A DNA stretch of 20,403 nucleotides from Planctomycetaceae bacterium (GCA_031267635.1 JAIRYX010000322.1:1-20403), one strand, 5' to 3'; positions 1 to 8,181 are shown, counted from the first letter of the stretch. The notes: generated from the sequence alone by a model not told the origin. Made by a program: numbers and translations.

Positions 1-442
1 AATTGAACTCGAATCGCTTATGACTCCCAATTTTCAAAACTTCAAAAAGCTTGAGATATTGGAGTTGTGAGGTATAGAAAATAACGTCAACAACATTTCG
101 CGTCCCATGCAGGCGGCTCTCGTCTTCCCATCGTCGCGGCTCGACGCTGCCCGTAGTCGTGCCTCGACCCTTCCTGTGGTCGTGCCTCGACCCTTCCCGT
201 CGAAGCGGCTTTTCGCTGTCCGTGCATGAGGTTCGCGGGTTTCCGCACTTAAAAATCCTCCCGCAACTGTTGTAGAGGAGTGTTGGACGAAATCACGTCT
301 GTCTGTTAATGGTTTCATTATATCGGAAGTTCCTTAAATGGGATGTTAAGGACAAGGGAAACATGGGAGGACATAATAAATGAGGAACACTGCCTTAAAA
401 ACCGAATTTTCAAGGGTGAGGAGTATAGCTTCAAACTTTCCA
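1..442. other. Left-edge intergenic region downstream of nqrF
   Basis: No convincing gene is seen between the window edge and the 3' end of nqrF. The stretch holds a G+C-rich block with a short tandem repeat (156-201) and a small inverted repeat, TCCTTAA at 331-337 with TTAAGGA at 346-352. That hairpin has no T-tract, so it is not a clear terminator for nqrF. A 94-codon minus-strand frame (34-318) is open but lies over the 23-bp repeat, whose unit is not a multiple of three, and it has no Shine-Dalgarno site. No apbE or nqrM, genes often linked to nqr operons, follows nqrF here. Confidence 0.6.
156..201. repeat. 23-bp tandem repeat, two copies
   Basis: Two adjacent units begin GTCGTGCCTCGACCCTTCC and differ only in their last four bases (TGTG versus CGTC). 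A more degenerate third unit seems to lie just upstream, around 131-155. The unit length breaks any reading frame, which argues against coding function. Confidence 0.75.
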
Positions 443-1663
443 TTAACCGAAATCATCAAAGTGAATACTTTCACGTTCTACGCCAATCGAATCCAGCATT
501 TGTATGACCGCGCGGGTCATTGGTCCGGGACCGCACATGTAGTATTCGCAATCTTCCGGCGCTTTGTGTTGTTTCAAATAACGGTCGTAAAGCGCCTGAT
601 GAATGAAGCCGGTCGGTCCTGTCCAATTGTCTTCCGGCAACGGATCGGAAAGCGCAAGTTGCCACGAAAAGTTCGGGTGTTCGGCGGCAAGTTTGTCAAA
701 CTCCTCGACATAAAACGCCTCGCGCGTACTTCTCGCGCCGTACCAAAAACTGATTTTCATCTTTTCATTGCGATGCTTGAGCAACTCAAAAATGTGCGAG
801 CGAAGCGGCGCCATTCCCGCACCGCCGCCAACATAAATTTTTTCAATCGGCGTTTCTTGAATGAAAAACTCGCCAAACGGTCCGGCAATCGTCACTTTGT
901 CGCCCGGCTTCAAATTAAAAATGTATGACGACATCAGTCCTGTCGGCACGGCTTTTCCCGGCGGAGGCGTGGCAATGCGGACATTGAGCATGATAATCCC
1001 TTTTTCTTCGGGATAATTTGCCATCGAATACGCACGCTCCACACTTTCCGACGTTACGCTTTTGTACTGCCAAAGGTTGTACTTGTCCCAATCGCCGCGA
1101 TACTCGGAAGGAATGTCAATCTCTTTGTAATTGACGGTTCCGGCAGGACGTGTGATTTGAATGTAACCGCCCGCTTTGAAATCAACGTTTTCTCCCGGCG
1201 GAAGCTCCAACACGAGTTCTTTGATGAACGTGGCGACATTGTCGTTTGAGCGGACTGTACATTCCCATTTCTTCACACTGAAGACTTCAGGCGGCACTTC
1301 AATTTTAAGATTTTGCTTAACCGCGACCTGACAGCCAAGCCGCATTCCGCTACGTTCTTCACGGCGGGAAATGAGCGTTTTTTCGGTTGCGAGAATGTCG
1401 CCGCCGCCTTCGCGGACTTTGACTTTGCATTGTCCGCAAGTTCCGCCGCCGCCGCATGCCGACGAAATGAAAATTTTATTATCGGCAAGCGAGTGAATTA
1501 GTTTGCCGCCCATCGGAACCCGCAACAGCTTGGAACTGTCGCCGTTAATCTCAATGCTAACGCTTCCCGACGGAACCAGCACCGCTTTCGCCGCAAGAAT
1601 AATCAGCGAAAGAACAAACACAATCAAAATAAACGCCGCGCTCGCAATTACAATCTCAAACAT
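443..1663 (-). CDS. nqrF: Na+-translocating NADH:quinone reductase subunit F
   Basis: NqrF is the electron entry subunit of the Na+-pumping NADH:quinone reductase. It oxidises cytoplasmic NADH through FAD and passes electrons to a 2Fe-2S centre. The 406-residue product has one N-terminal membrane helix (about 3-30) and a ferredoxin-like domain with Cys70, Cys76, Cys79 and Cys111. The FAD/NAD(P)-binding reductase domain carries RAYS at 210-213, Ser246, the GGGAGMAPLR nucleotide loop (279-288) and YYMCGPGPM (374-382). These positions agree with the well-studied Vibrio enzyme, and the length is normal. The ATG start has an AAAAGGA Shine-Dalgarno site. It is the last gene of the locus, 182 bp after nqrE, and that gap contains a repeat. 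The antisense frame over its 3' half is a shadow. Confidence 0.97.
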   Translation of the reverse strand: MFEIVIASAAFILIVFVLSLIILAAKAVLVPSGSVSIEINGDSSKLLRVPMGGKLIHSLADNKIFISSACGGGGTCGQCKVKVREGGGDILATEKTLISRREERSGMRLGCQVAVKQNLKIEVPPEVFSVKKWECTVRSNDNVATFIKELVLELPPGENVDFKAGGYIQITRPAGTVNYKEIDIPSEYRGDWDKYNLWQYKSVTSESVERAYSMANYPEEKGIIMLNVRIATPPPGKAVPTGLMSSYIFNLKPGDKVTIAGPFGEFFIQETPIEKIYVGGGAGMAPLRSHIFELLKHRNEKMKISFWYGARSTREAFYVEEFDKLAAEHPNFSWQLALSDPLPEDNWTGPTGFIHQALYDRYLKQHKAPEDCEYYMCGPGPMTRAVIQMLDSIGVERESIHFDDFG

Positions 1664-1686
1664 TGTTTTTTCCTTTTGAAAAAGGT

Positions 1687-1812
1687 GAAAAGTTTTAGGA
1701 ATAAATGGGACTTTGGGGGACGTAAGCGAGACTCTTGGAGCTTGCTCTTTTGATTTTTAGGGACTCACTTTTTTGAAACCTCTCCGTCCCCAAAATCATA
1801 TTTGTCCCTTTC
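1687..1812. repeat. Repeat pair (P at 1687-1721, Q at 1786-1812) in the nqrE-nqrF gap
   Basis: Segment P begins GAAAAGTTTTAGGAATAAA and ends GGGGGAC. Segment Q begins GTCCCCAAAAT and ends TTTGTCCCTTT. Close relatives of both occur upstream of the DUF1559 gene (Q at 8641-8669, P at 8679-8711), but in the opposite order. P ends in GGGGAC and Q begins with GTCCCC, so the two form inverted ends. Function is unknown; it may be a remnant of a small mobile or palindromic element. Confidence 0.55.
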
Positions 1813-1845
1813 ATCATTCTCTCTGCATTTACCGACTTTTAGCTT

Positions 1846-2457
1846 TTAGCTTAACTGGATTCCTGAAAAGCACATAAACGCCATCGCAATGAGTCCGGCG
1901 GCAATGAATGAGATACCGATGCCGCGAAGTCCTTGCGGGACATTACTGTATTTCAATTTCTCACGTACTCCCGCGAGAAGGACAATCGCTATCGCCCAAC
2001 TTAATCCCGAACATACGCCGTACATTATGCTTTTCTGAAAATCTAAACCTTTCTGCTGCATAAACAGCGAACCGGCAAGGATCGCGCAGTTGACTGTAAT
2101 GAGCGGTAGGAAAATTCCCAGCGCGTTATAAAGCGGCGGAAAAAATCTGTCCAGAATCATTTCGAGAATCTGCACAACCGCCGCAATCACGCCGATAAAC
2201 GTAATCACCGACAGAAAACTCAAATCGAGTTTCGCCAGTGCGTCAATGCCCGTCCACGCCAATGCCCCTTCTTTCAAAATATATATATCGAGGAGATTAT
2301 TGATAGGCACCGTAATTGCTTGTACGATAACGACCGCAATTCCAAGTCCGATTGCCGTATCAACTTTTTTCGAGACGGCTAAAAAAGTACACATCCCCAG
2401 AAAAAGACTCAAGGCGAGATTTTCCAGAAAAATACATTGAATAAACATTTCTAACAT
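1846..2457 (-). CDS. nqrE: Na+-translocating NADH:quinone reductase subunit E
   Basis: NqrE is a hydrophobic six-helix subunit that pairs with NqrD in the membrane and helps hold an iron centre between them. The 203-residue product shows the two conserved half-membrane cysteines, Cys23 in GMCTFLA and Cys124 in VNCAILAGS, which match the iron ligands known from the Vibrio complex. Length is close to the family norm of about 198-202. Only three bases separate its ATG from the nqrD stop, so the two are almost certainly translated from one message. NqrD and NqrE are homologous (RnfA/RnfE-type). Assignment to Nqr rather than Rnf rests on the complete nqrA-F set around it. Confidence 0.96.
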   Translation of the reverse strand: MLEMFIQCIFLENLALSLFLGMCTFLAVSKKVDTAIGLGIAVVIVQAITVPINNLLDIYILKEGALAWTGIDALAKLDLSFLSVITFIGVIAAVVQILEMILDRFFPPLYNALGIFLPLITVNCAILAGSLFMQQKGLDFQKSIMYGVCSGLSWAIAIVLLAGVREKLKYSNVPQGLRGIGISFIAAGLIAMAFMCFSGIQLS

Positions 2458-2460
2458 GAT

Positions 2461-3087
2461 TTAGTCTTCCTTTTCTGCAAGTTCCGGTTTAATCGTTCGC
2501 AACAGCCAGATAAATCCGGCGACAAGAAAAAACGCGCCGGGAGCAAGTACCAGCAGACCGTTCGGTTGATACCATCCGCCCTCAGAAACCGGCTTCATAA
2601 TCGTGATTCCGAAAAGCGTTCCAAATCCGAACAATTCGCGGATTGCTCCAATCGACGTCAGCACCAAGCTATATCCCAACCCATTCCCTAAACCGTCGAG
2701 AAAACTTTCTATCGGCGGATTTTTAATCGCAAACGCTTCAGCGCGTCCCATCACAATACAATTCGTGATAATGAGCGAAACGAACACCGAAAGCGATTTA
2801 CTAATGTCCGGCGCAACTGCTTGAATGATTTTATCGACGACAATTACGAGCGACGCGATAATCGTCATTTCGATAATCATGCGGATACTTCCGGGAATGA
2901 TACTGCGTATCAGCGACAAAGCAAGATTGGAAAACGCGGTAACAATCGTTACGGCAATGCTCATCGTCAACGCCGTGTTGAGCGACGTTGTTACCGCCAA
3001 TGCAGAACAAATTCCCAACACCTGCAACGCAATCGGATTGTTTTTAAACAACGGATCGTAAAGTGTGCTTAATGTTTTTCCTGACAT
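2461..3087 (-). CDS. nqrD: Na+-translocating NADH:quinone reductase subunit D
   Basis: NqrD is an integral membrane subunit, inverted in topology relative to NqrE, and part of the electron and Na+ path of the complex. The 208-residue product begins MSGKTLSTLYDPLFKNNPIA, typical of NqrD. It has Cys27 (LGICSALAVT) and Cys110 (ITNCIVMGRAEAFA), the pair expected to bind the membrane iron centre with NqrE. A hydrophilic tail (PELAEKED) ends the protein. The ATG start has only a weak purine-rich site upstream (AGAAAG). It is separated from nqrC by the tag gene and a palindromic element, a departure from the usual contiguous nqrABCDEF order. Confidence 0.96.
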   Translation of the reverse strand: MSGKTLSTLYDPLFKNNPIALQVLGICSALAVTTSLNTALTMSIAVTIVTAFSNLALSLIRSIIPGSIRMIIEMTIIASLVIVVDKIIQAVAPDISKSLSVFVSLIITNCIVMGRAEAFAIKNPPIESFLDGLGNGLGYSLVLTSIGAIRELFGFGTLFGITIMKPVSEGGWYQPNGLLVLAPGAFFLVAGFIWLLRTIKPELAEKED

Positions 3088-3145
3088 AATCGGGTTCTTT
3101 CTATTGTTTAAGTTTCCAATATTTGATTCTATTTTTATTTGAATT

Positions 3146-3742
3146 TTAATGTTCCGTTCTGCAAAAGCAAGTCACTAGATGATCGTTGACATAGCCCGTC
3201 GCCTGCAAATGAGCGTAACAAATGGTGGAGCCGAAAAACTTGAAACCGCGTTTTTTCAGCTCTTTGCTGATGGTATCCGAAAGCGGCGTAGTCGCGGGTA
3301 AATCCGACAAGGTTTTCCAATGATTCACGATAGGTTTTCCGTCTGGCAAAAACGATTTCAGGTAATTACAAAAACTTCCGTACTCTTGTTGTATTTGCAG
3401 AAAAATCTGCGAGTTGGAAACCGCCGCTTCGATTTTCGCGCGATTACGAATGATTCCCTCGTTTTGTATCAGCCGCTCAACGTCGGCGGACGACAATTTC
3501 GCAACCTTACGGGCGTCAAAATCGACAAACGCTTTACGATAGTTCTCGCGGCGTTTTAAAATCGTCAACCAACTCAATCCCGCCTGTGCGCTTTCCAATA
3601 CGAGAAATTCAAACATCTTTCCATCGTCGGTCGCTTCCCGTCCCCATTCTTCATCATGATAACGAACATAAAGCGGATCATCGCCGCACCATCCGCAGCG
3701 AATTTTGTGATTGATTTTTGAGTCCGTTTTTTGTACCGCCAT
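3146..3742 (-). CDS. tag: DNA-3-methyladenine glycosylase I
   Basis: Tag excises 3-methyladenine from alkylated DNA and starts base-excision repair in the cytoplasm. The 198-residue product is full length. It has the N-terminal RCGWC and RYHDEEWG motifs, the catalytic-pocket glutamate Glu50 in FLVLESAQAGLSW, and the C-terminal NDHLVTC. Cys16, His29, His188 and Cys192 line up, with a 12-13 residue offset, with the zinc ligands Cys4, His17, His175 and Cys179 of the E. coli enzyme. The gene sits on the nqr strand between nqrC and nqrD, 58 bp before nqrD, with the MITE-like element 39 bp upstream of its start. It has no functional link to Na+-NQR, so an insertion into the locus is inferred. A weak TATGAT box (3763-3768) lies very close to the start. 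Confidence 0.96.
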   Translation of the reverse strand: MAVQKTDSKINHKIRCGWCGDDPLYVRYHDEEWGREATDDGKMFEFLVLESAQAGLSWLTILKRRENYRKAFVDFDARKVAKLSSADVERLIQNEGIIRNRAKIEAAVSNSQIFLQIQQEYGSFCNYLKSFLPDGKPIVNHWKTLSDLPATTPLSDTISKELKKRGFKFFGSTICYAHLQATGYVNDHLVTCFCRTEH

Positions 3743-3780
3743 TGTTCTACATTTTTCCTTTTATCATATCTGAACTATGA

Positions 3781-3879
3781 TTAAAGAGAACCTTCTAAAA
3801 ACCTCATTTTCAATAAACGTGACCGTTGAAAATAAGGGTTTACGAATACTTGGGGGAGATTTTTAGAAGTTCCCTTTAA
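3781..3879 (+). mobile_element. MITE-like palindromic element, copy 1
   Basis: About 99 bp with near-perfect terminal inverted repeats: TTAAAGAGAACCTTCTAAAA at the left, and a right end whose reverse complement reads TTAAAGGGAACTTCTAAAAA. The interior (GTGACCGTTGAAAATAAG, then TTACGAATACTTGGGGGAG) is shared with the inverted copy at 8331-8445. The outermost bases (TTAAAG/CTTTAA) differ from those of copy 2 but are again self-complementary. No ORF lies inside, so any movement would need a transposase elsewhere. In nqr transcripts it would form a long hairpin. Confidence 0.75.
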
Positions 3880-4014
3880 TAGGATTCGTTTGATTGGGAC
3901 GCTGTTAGCTTTACCGATCTGAAACATGAAATCATTTGCAAATTTGTTCAAAAACTATCATTTCTAATGTTGATAATTTACAAAAATAATTCTTCTTTAT
4001 TTTATGAATGCTTT

Positions 4015-4033
4015 TATAAAGAACTTCTAAAAA
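4015..4033. repeat. Solo end of the MITE-like element
   Basis: The string AAAGAACTTCTAAAAATAG resembles the terminal repeat of the elements at 3781-3879 and 8331-8445 (AAAGGGAACTTCTAAAAATC in copy 1). No partner end or interior is found next to it, so it may be a relic of an excised or decayed copy, or a chance match in A+T-rich DNA. Confidence 0.35.
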
Positions 4034-4063
4034 TAGTTTACTGTTTTTAAAAGACGTTTATCA

Positions 4064-4879
4064 TTACTCTTTCTGCGACTTAATATACGGTCCGAAGCCG
4101 GATTTGCCGAGCCAGAATTGGACAGCATGGCCGACGCCGGCGCCGGTTAATGTTGCGCCGGAGATGCCGTCCACCTCAAAGGCATGTTTCGGATTGGTCG
4201 GATCGCCCGTTCCTTTGATAACGCTGACGGCAACGTTTCCTTGCGGGTCGTAAACACTTTTGCCCGACCATTTCGATTGCCAAAACGGTTTGGCAATTTC
4301 GCCGCCTAGTCCCGGTGTTTCTTCCTGATCGTAAAAAGTAATATTTTCTACCGTATTCAAGTCGCCGTCCAATGCAATAAAACCATACATCGTTGACCAT
4401 AACCCTTGACCATAAAACGGAAAAATGTAGCGTTTGACCGTCCCGTTTTCATCTTTGAGAAGATAGATAACCGCTTTATCCGGCGTCGTTTTGATTTTTG
4501 CCGTATCGTCGTTTGCTGCAATATCCAGCCGCGTTTCTTTTTTCTTGACCAATTCTCGCTCGTCAATTGCGGCAATTTCTTCCGGTCCAAGCGAATCAAG
4601 CGTTTTTCCTGTTTTCAGATCAATCGCTTGCGGCACAAGCGACGTAAACAGTTTAGTCACATCGGCACGCTCTTGAGTCGGCTTACCTTCCGCATCAAGC
4701 GTGTAACCGTCGGCATTTATCAATCCCGCCGCAACAAGGACATTCGATTTTTTGCCAAGAACCTTATTTTTACTGATGACCGGTTTCAACGCAACTGCCG
4801 CAATAGAAACCAAAACCGCGCACACGGCACACACTCCAACGGCAACGCTCAACGTTTTGAAAATGGATTCTTTTTCCAT
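4064..4879 (-). CDS. nqrC: Na+-translocating NADH:quinone reductase subunit C
   Basis: NqrC carries a covalently bound FMN on the periplasmic side and relays electrons within the complex. The 271-residue product has an N-terminal membrane helix (about 10-32), then a soluble domain ending in the flavinylation motif DGISGATLTG (237-246). FMN would be linked by phosphoester to Thr243, as known for the family, in a reaction catalysed by ApbE-type flavin transferase, which is not encoded in this window. Other family motifs are GQGLWSTMYGFIALD (157-171) and ETPGLGGEI (187-195). The ATG has a good AAAAGGA site about nine bases upstream. Gaps of 253 bp to nqrB and 321 bp to tag are long for an operon. 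Confidence 0.96.
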   Translation of the reverse strand: MEKESIFKTLSVAVGVCAVCAVLVSIAAVALKPVISKNKVLGKKSNVLVAAGLINADGYTLDAEGKPTQERADVTKLFTSLVPQAIDLKTGKTLDSLGPEEIAAIDERELVKKKETRLDIAANDDTAKIKTTPDKAVIYLLKDENGTVKRYIFPFYGQGLWSTMYGFIALDGDLNTVENITFYDQEETPGLGGEIAKPFWQSKWSGKSVYDPQGNVAVSVIKGTGDPTNPKHAFEVDGISGATLTGAGVGHAVQFWLGKSGFGPYIKSQKE

Positions 4880-5132
4880 TTTGTTTATTCCTTTTTCAAA
4901 TACTCAAAATTTTCAAATTTAACAAATTCAAATTACAATAATTTTTCATTTTCTCAATGTCAGGCAGAGTTTTCCGCAAATTTTATCGAAATAAAACGGC
5001 ATCGCCGTAATACAAAGATCATTGTTCTTTATTGACTGACCGCCGCGATATTGGCTTCGTAAAATCGCTTTTTGATCGCGCGGTTACAGTTTGGCTGTTA
5101 TTTTGTGGAAACGACATGCGAATTTTACCATT

Positions 5133-6482
5133 TTAATTCTTTGCCAATCGCGCCGTTCGTTTGGCAATGTGGCATTTGACGACGTAATAATCAATGAGCG
5201 GGGCGGTCATATTACCAAATAAAATGGCGAGCATTGTTCCTTCGGGATAGCCGGGGTTAAACACACGCACGATAATAACTGTAACGCCGATAATCACTCC
5301 ATAAATATATTGCCCGACATGCGTCATTGACGCGCTGACCGGATCGGTTGCCATGAACACCATACCAAACGCAAAGCCGCCCAACACAAAATGCCAATAA
5401 GCCGGTACGTTACACGCGATGTGTGCTTCGGTTCCGAAAGAATTGAGCAATGCCGCAAAGCCGCACGCGCCAACCGTCATCGAAAGCATAATTCGCCACG
5501 ACGCAACCCGCGTAATCAAAAGAATTGCCGCACCGATTAAACATGCAATTGTCGAGGTTTCGCCAATAGAACCCGGTACGCGACCGATGAAATTCGCAAG
5601 CCAGCTTGACGTGTCCGACGCAGCCAATTCCTGAACTCCGCCGTACATCGCGTGCGTCAATGGCGTCGCGCCGGAAAATCCGTCCACTGCTATCCAAACG
5701 TTTTCGCCGGAAATTTGTCCCGCATAGGCGAAGAAAAGAAACGCACGTCCCGCCAACGCAGGATTTAAAAAGTTCCGTCCTGTTCCACCGAAAACCTCTT
5801 TGCCGATCACTACGCCAAAAGAAATCCCAAGCGCAACTTGCCAAAGCGGAATCGTCGGCGGTAACGTCAGCGGAAAGAGCAAACCAGTTACGAGAAAACC
5901 TTCATTCACGTCGTGCTTGCGGACAATAGCGAAAAGCACTTCCCATAACCCGCCGACAATCAGCGTTACAATATAAATCGGCAAAAAATAAAACGCGCCA
6001 TGCACGAAACAGCCAATAAAATTATTCGGGTTGTAGCAAAAATCTTTTATGCCGAATGCCGATTCCACCGCGTTGTCGATGCCGCGAAAACAGACTGCCC
6101 GCCAGTAAATCGCCTCCGCCGTTTTTTTCTGCGAAGCGGCATCCGCTTGAGATACGACGTTTTTTGCCGTATCGCTCTTGGGAGAAACATAACCGCGCGG
6201 AAGCATTTTTTCCGCATTGACTTGTTCGACAAATATTTTATTCGCCTGATAACCGACGTTGTACATTCCCATAATCGTGCAAGGAATCAGCGCATAGACA
6301 ACGATCATCATCATCCGTTTGAAGTCAAGCGAGTCGCGGACATGACACGTTCCGCCCGCGTTTTTTTGAGGTGTGAAGAAAAACGAGTCGATCACTTCAT
6401 AAAGCGGATACAAAACATGCAGCTTACCGCCCTTTTCAAAAACCGGCTCAACTTTGTCGAAAATTTTTCTTAATAAATTCAT
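5133..6482 (-). CDS. nqrB: Na+-translocating NADH:quinone reductase subunit B
   Basis: NqrB is the largest membrane subunit. It carries covalent FMN and riboflavin and is central to Na+ translocation and quinone reduction. I place the start at the internal ATG giving MNLLRKIFDKVEPVFEKGGK, which matches family N-termini. The frame is open 36 codons further upstream, but that extension is unlike NqrB. The product is 449 residues. The flavinylation motif DGFSGATPL puts FMN on Thr273, and GGTGRNFLNPALAGRAFLFF and IVGGLWEVLF are intact. Compared with the Vibrio protein as I recall it, these motifs are shifted by 37 residues because of a longer hydrophilic loop at about 80-150. A similar enlargement is known in chlamydial NqrB. 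No clear Shine-Dalgarno site precedes the chosen start. Confidence 0.95.
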   Translation of the reverse strand: MNLLRKIFDKVEPVFEKGGKLHVLYPLYEVIDSFFFTPQKNAGGTCHVRDSLDFKRMMMIVVYALIPCTIMGMYNVGYQANKIFVEQVNAEKMLPRGYVSPKSDTAKNVVSQADAASQKKTAEAIYWRAVCFRGIDNAVESAFGIKDFCYNPNNFIGCFVHGAFYFLPIYIVTLIVGGLWEVLFAIVRKHDVNEGFLVTGLLFPLTLPPTIPLWQVALGISFGVVIGKEVFGGTGRNFLNPALAGRAFLFFAYAGQISGENVWIAVDGFSGATPLTHAMYGGVQELAASDTSSWLANFIGRVPGSIGETSTIACLIGAAILLITRVASWRIMLSMTVGACGFAALLNSFGTEAHIACNVPAYWHFVLGGFAFGMVFMATDPVSASMTHVGQYIYGVIIGVTVIIVRVFNPGYPEGTMLAILFGNMTAPLIDYYVVKCHIAKRTARLAKN

Positions 6483-6687
6483 GGAAGGAATATAAAAGTA
6501 AAAGGTAAAAGTTAGGCGGTTTACTACTCTACCGCCGATTCTTGCTGTGACGCAAAAACACTCGGATATTGTTGTTTCAATACCCATCATTAAACAAAAT
6601 TTATTGTGGTTTCATTCCATTAGCTTCCGCAAACGGCTCTGTGACTGGACGCCGCACAACTTTTAGTTTTTCGTTTTTAACTTTCAA

Positions 6688-8055
6688 TCAGCTTTCTTGC
6701 TCGATTTTCGTTAAAACGTCGCGAAGCATTGCGCCGAAATCGTTTTTGCCGGGATCGACAAACGTACAAAGAGCGACGTCTTCTTCCGACAATTCTAATG
6801 CGCCGAGCGACTCCGCTTGTTCGAGGTCTCCGATTTCCAACATGCGGAATAGATAAACCGGCATAATGTCAAGCGGCATGACTTTTTCTAATTGATAGAC
6901 CGGAAAAATTGCGCGTCGTCCGCCGTGCATTCCTGTATTGAACGAAAACCATCGCGGCGGCAAAAATGACGATAGAATCGTCCGCGTCACGGAATAAATA
7001 TTGATTCCCGGATAAAGCCATTCCCAAAACGTCCGTTTTTGCAGTTCTTCAATAACCGTCGCTTGATTATGATAACGTCCCAAAACGCAAAGTCCGTTGT
7101 CTTCAATCTTTCGACCGCAAAACACGTTCCCCGAAATAATTCGCGGCTTGTGATTTTCGAGCAGTTCGCCTTCCGTTAATTCTTTAAGACACGCGCCGAG
7201 ACGTGTGCGGATAAGTCGCGGATTTTTGACCAACGGTCCGGCAAGCGAAATCACACGTTCCGATGGAAATTTTCCGGTCGTGAAAAGCTGACCAACGGCA
7301 ATCACGTCTTGATAATTAATATGCCAAACTTTTTTCGCACTACCGACCGGATCAAGAAAGTGAATATGCGTTCCGGGAAGTCCCGCCGGATGCGGTCCAA
7401 CGAATTGAACCGTTTCCAAAAACGGCAATTCCGATGCTTCGGAAAAACAGAAACTTTCACCGACACAAAGGAACATTTTTTTTCCGGCAATCCGGCTCAA
7501 AACTTTTAAGCCGTTAAGAAAAGCGTCCTTCCGCTCGGCAATAACTGTCATAGGACGCGGCGCAAGCGGATTGGTGTCGATTGCCGTAATAAACAAGGAA
7601 TTTGGAGTCGAATCAATTGCCGGAATCCGGTCAAATGGTCGAGTACGCAATGCCGTCCAGTACCCCGACGCAATCAAATTTTTGCGGACAACGGATTCGT
7701 CGAGCGACGTAAGTTCTTTAGTGTCAAACTGTTCAAACGCCGCGCTCTCGTTCCCGTCGCCGTCCGCTTCGAGAAAAACAGATCGGAAAGCGCGTCGCTC
7801 GCCGCGATAAATTTCAAGAACTTGACCGCTCACCGGAGCAGTAAAAAGAACGCCCGGATTTTTTTTGTCCTCAAACAGCGGCTGTCCCGCTTTGACACGG
7901 TCGCCAACTTCAACCAGCATCGTCGGTTTCATGCCGACATAATCCGATCCCGTCACCGCGAAATGGCGAATCGGGTTGGGACTGTTTTCGATATTCTGTA
8001 CCGGCGCACCCGCCAACGGCAGCCGTAATCCTTTGTTGATTTCAATCACTTTCAT
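6688..8055 (-). CDS. nqrA: Na+-translocating NADH:quinone reductase subunit A
   Basis: NqrA is the cytoplasmic-side subunit of the complex, associated with ubiquinone binding and NqrB. The ATG at 8055 gives MKVIEINKGLRLPLAGAP, the hallmark family N-terminus. The frame extends 18 codons upstream to a TTG, but that segment is not NqrA-like. A GAGG lies upstream of the ATG. The product is 455 residues, near the usual 446-450. It has an early biotinyl/lipoyl-like segment (VKAGQPLFEDKK through LFTAPVSGQVLEI) and the conserved GLPGTHIHFLDPV and NTGMHGGRRAIFPV stretches. As first gene of the locus it is probably where most nqr transcription begins. The gap to nqrB is 205 bp and contains a small GGCGGT/ACCGCC hairpin (6515-6536). 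Confidence 0.96.
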   Translation of the reverse strand: MKVIEINKGLRLPLAGAPVQNIENSPNPIRHFAVTGSDYVGMKPTMLVEVGDRVKAGQPLFEDKKNPGVLFTAPVSGQVLEIYRGERRAFRSVFLEADGDGNESAAFEQFDTKELTSLDESVVRKNLIASGYWTALRTRPFDRIPAIDSTPNSLFITAIDTNPLAPRPMTVIAERKDAFLNGLKVLSRIAGKKMFLCVGESFCFSEASELPFLETVQFVGPHPAGLPGTHIHFLDPVGSAKKVWHINYQDVIAVGQLFTTGKFPSERVISLAGPLVKNPRLIRTRLGACLKELTEGELLENHKPRIISGNVFCGRKIEDNGLCVLGRYHNQATVIEELQKRTFWEWLYPGINIYSVTRTILSSFLPPRWFSFNTGMHGGRRAIFPVYQLEKVMPLDIMPVYLFRMLEIGDLEQAESLGALELSEEDVALCTFVDPGKNDFGAMLRDVLTKIEQES

Positions 8056-8141
8056 CAGCGGACGTACCTCAGAAAAATTAGGTGGGTAGGATTCAATCAA
8101 GTTCGACAAAATGGAAATGCCAAAAGTAAAGCATACAATGT

Positions 8142-8170
8142 TAATTATTATTGTACAGAAAACTTTTCAA
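8142..8170 (-). promoter_or_regulatory. Weak promoter candidate for nqrA
   Basis: On the minus strand TTGAAA (8165-8170) is followed after 17 bases by TAATTA (8142-8147). Transcription would start near 8135, giving a leader of about 80 nt to the nqrA ATG. The -10 match is modest in very A+T-rich DNA, so chance is possible. Confidence 0.3.
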
Positions 8171-8181
8171 GGTTTTTTTCG

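Larger units (their letters stand above)
3743..4063. other. Gap between nqrC and tag with palindromic element and solo end
   Basis: This A+T-rich gap interrupts the nqr locus. It holds a MITE-like element (3781-3879) and, just after the nqrC stop on the transcribed strand, a lone partial element end at about 4015-4033 (AAAGAACTTCTAAAAATAG). No ORF of interest is present in 3880-4014. Confidence 0.7.

Noticed and set aside
34..318. 94-codon minus-strand ORF at the left edge
   Set aside because: It crosses a 23-bp tandem repeat that is not a multiple of three, has no Shine-Dalgarno site and has a biased Arg/Thr/Gly composition. It is more likely open by chance in G+C-rich repeat DNA.
380..928. 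182-codon plus-strand ORF with an apparent GGAGG upstream
   Set aside because: It is entirely antisense to the 3' half of nqrF beyond its first bases, and its composition is that of a shadow frame.
6483..6590. 36-codon N-terminal extension of NqrB
   Set aside because: The extension is unlike any NqrB N-terminus I know, while the internal ATG gives the typical start, so the shorter gene was chosen.
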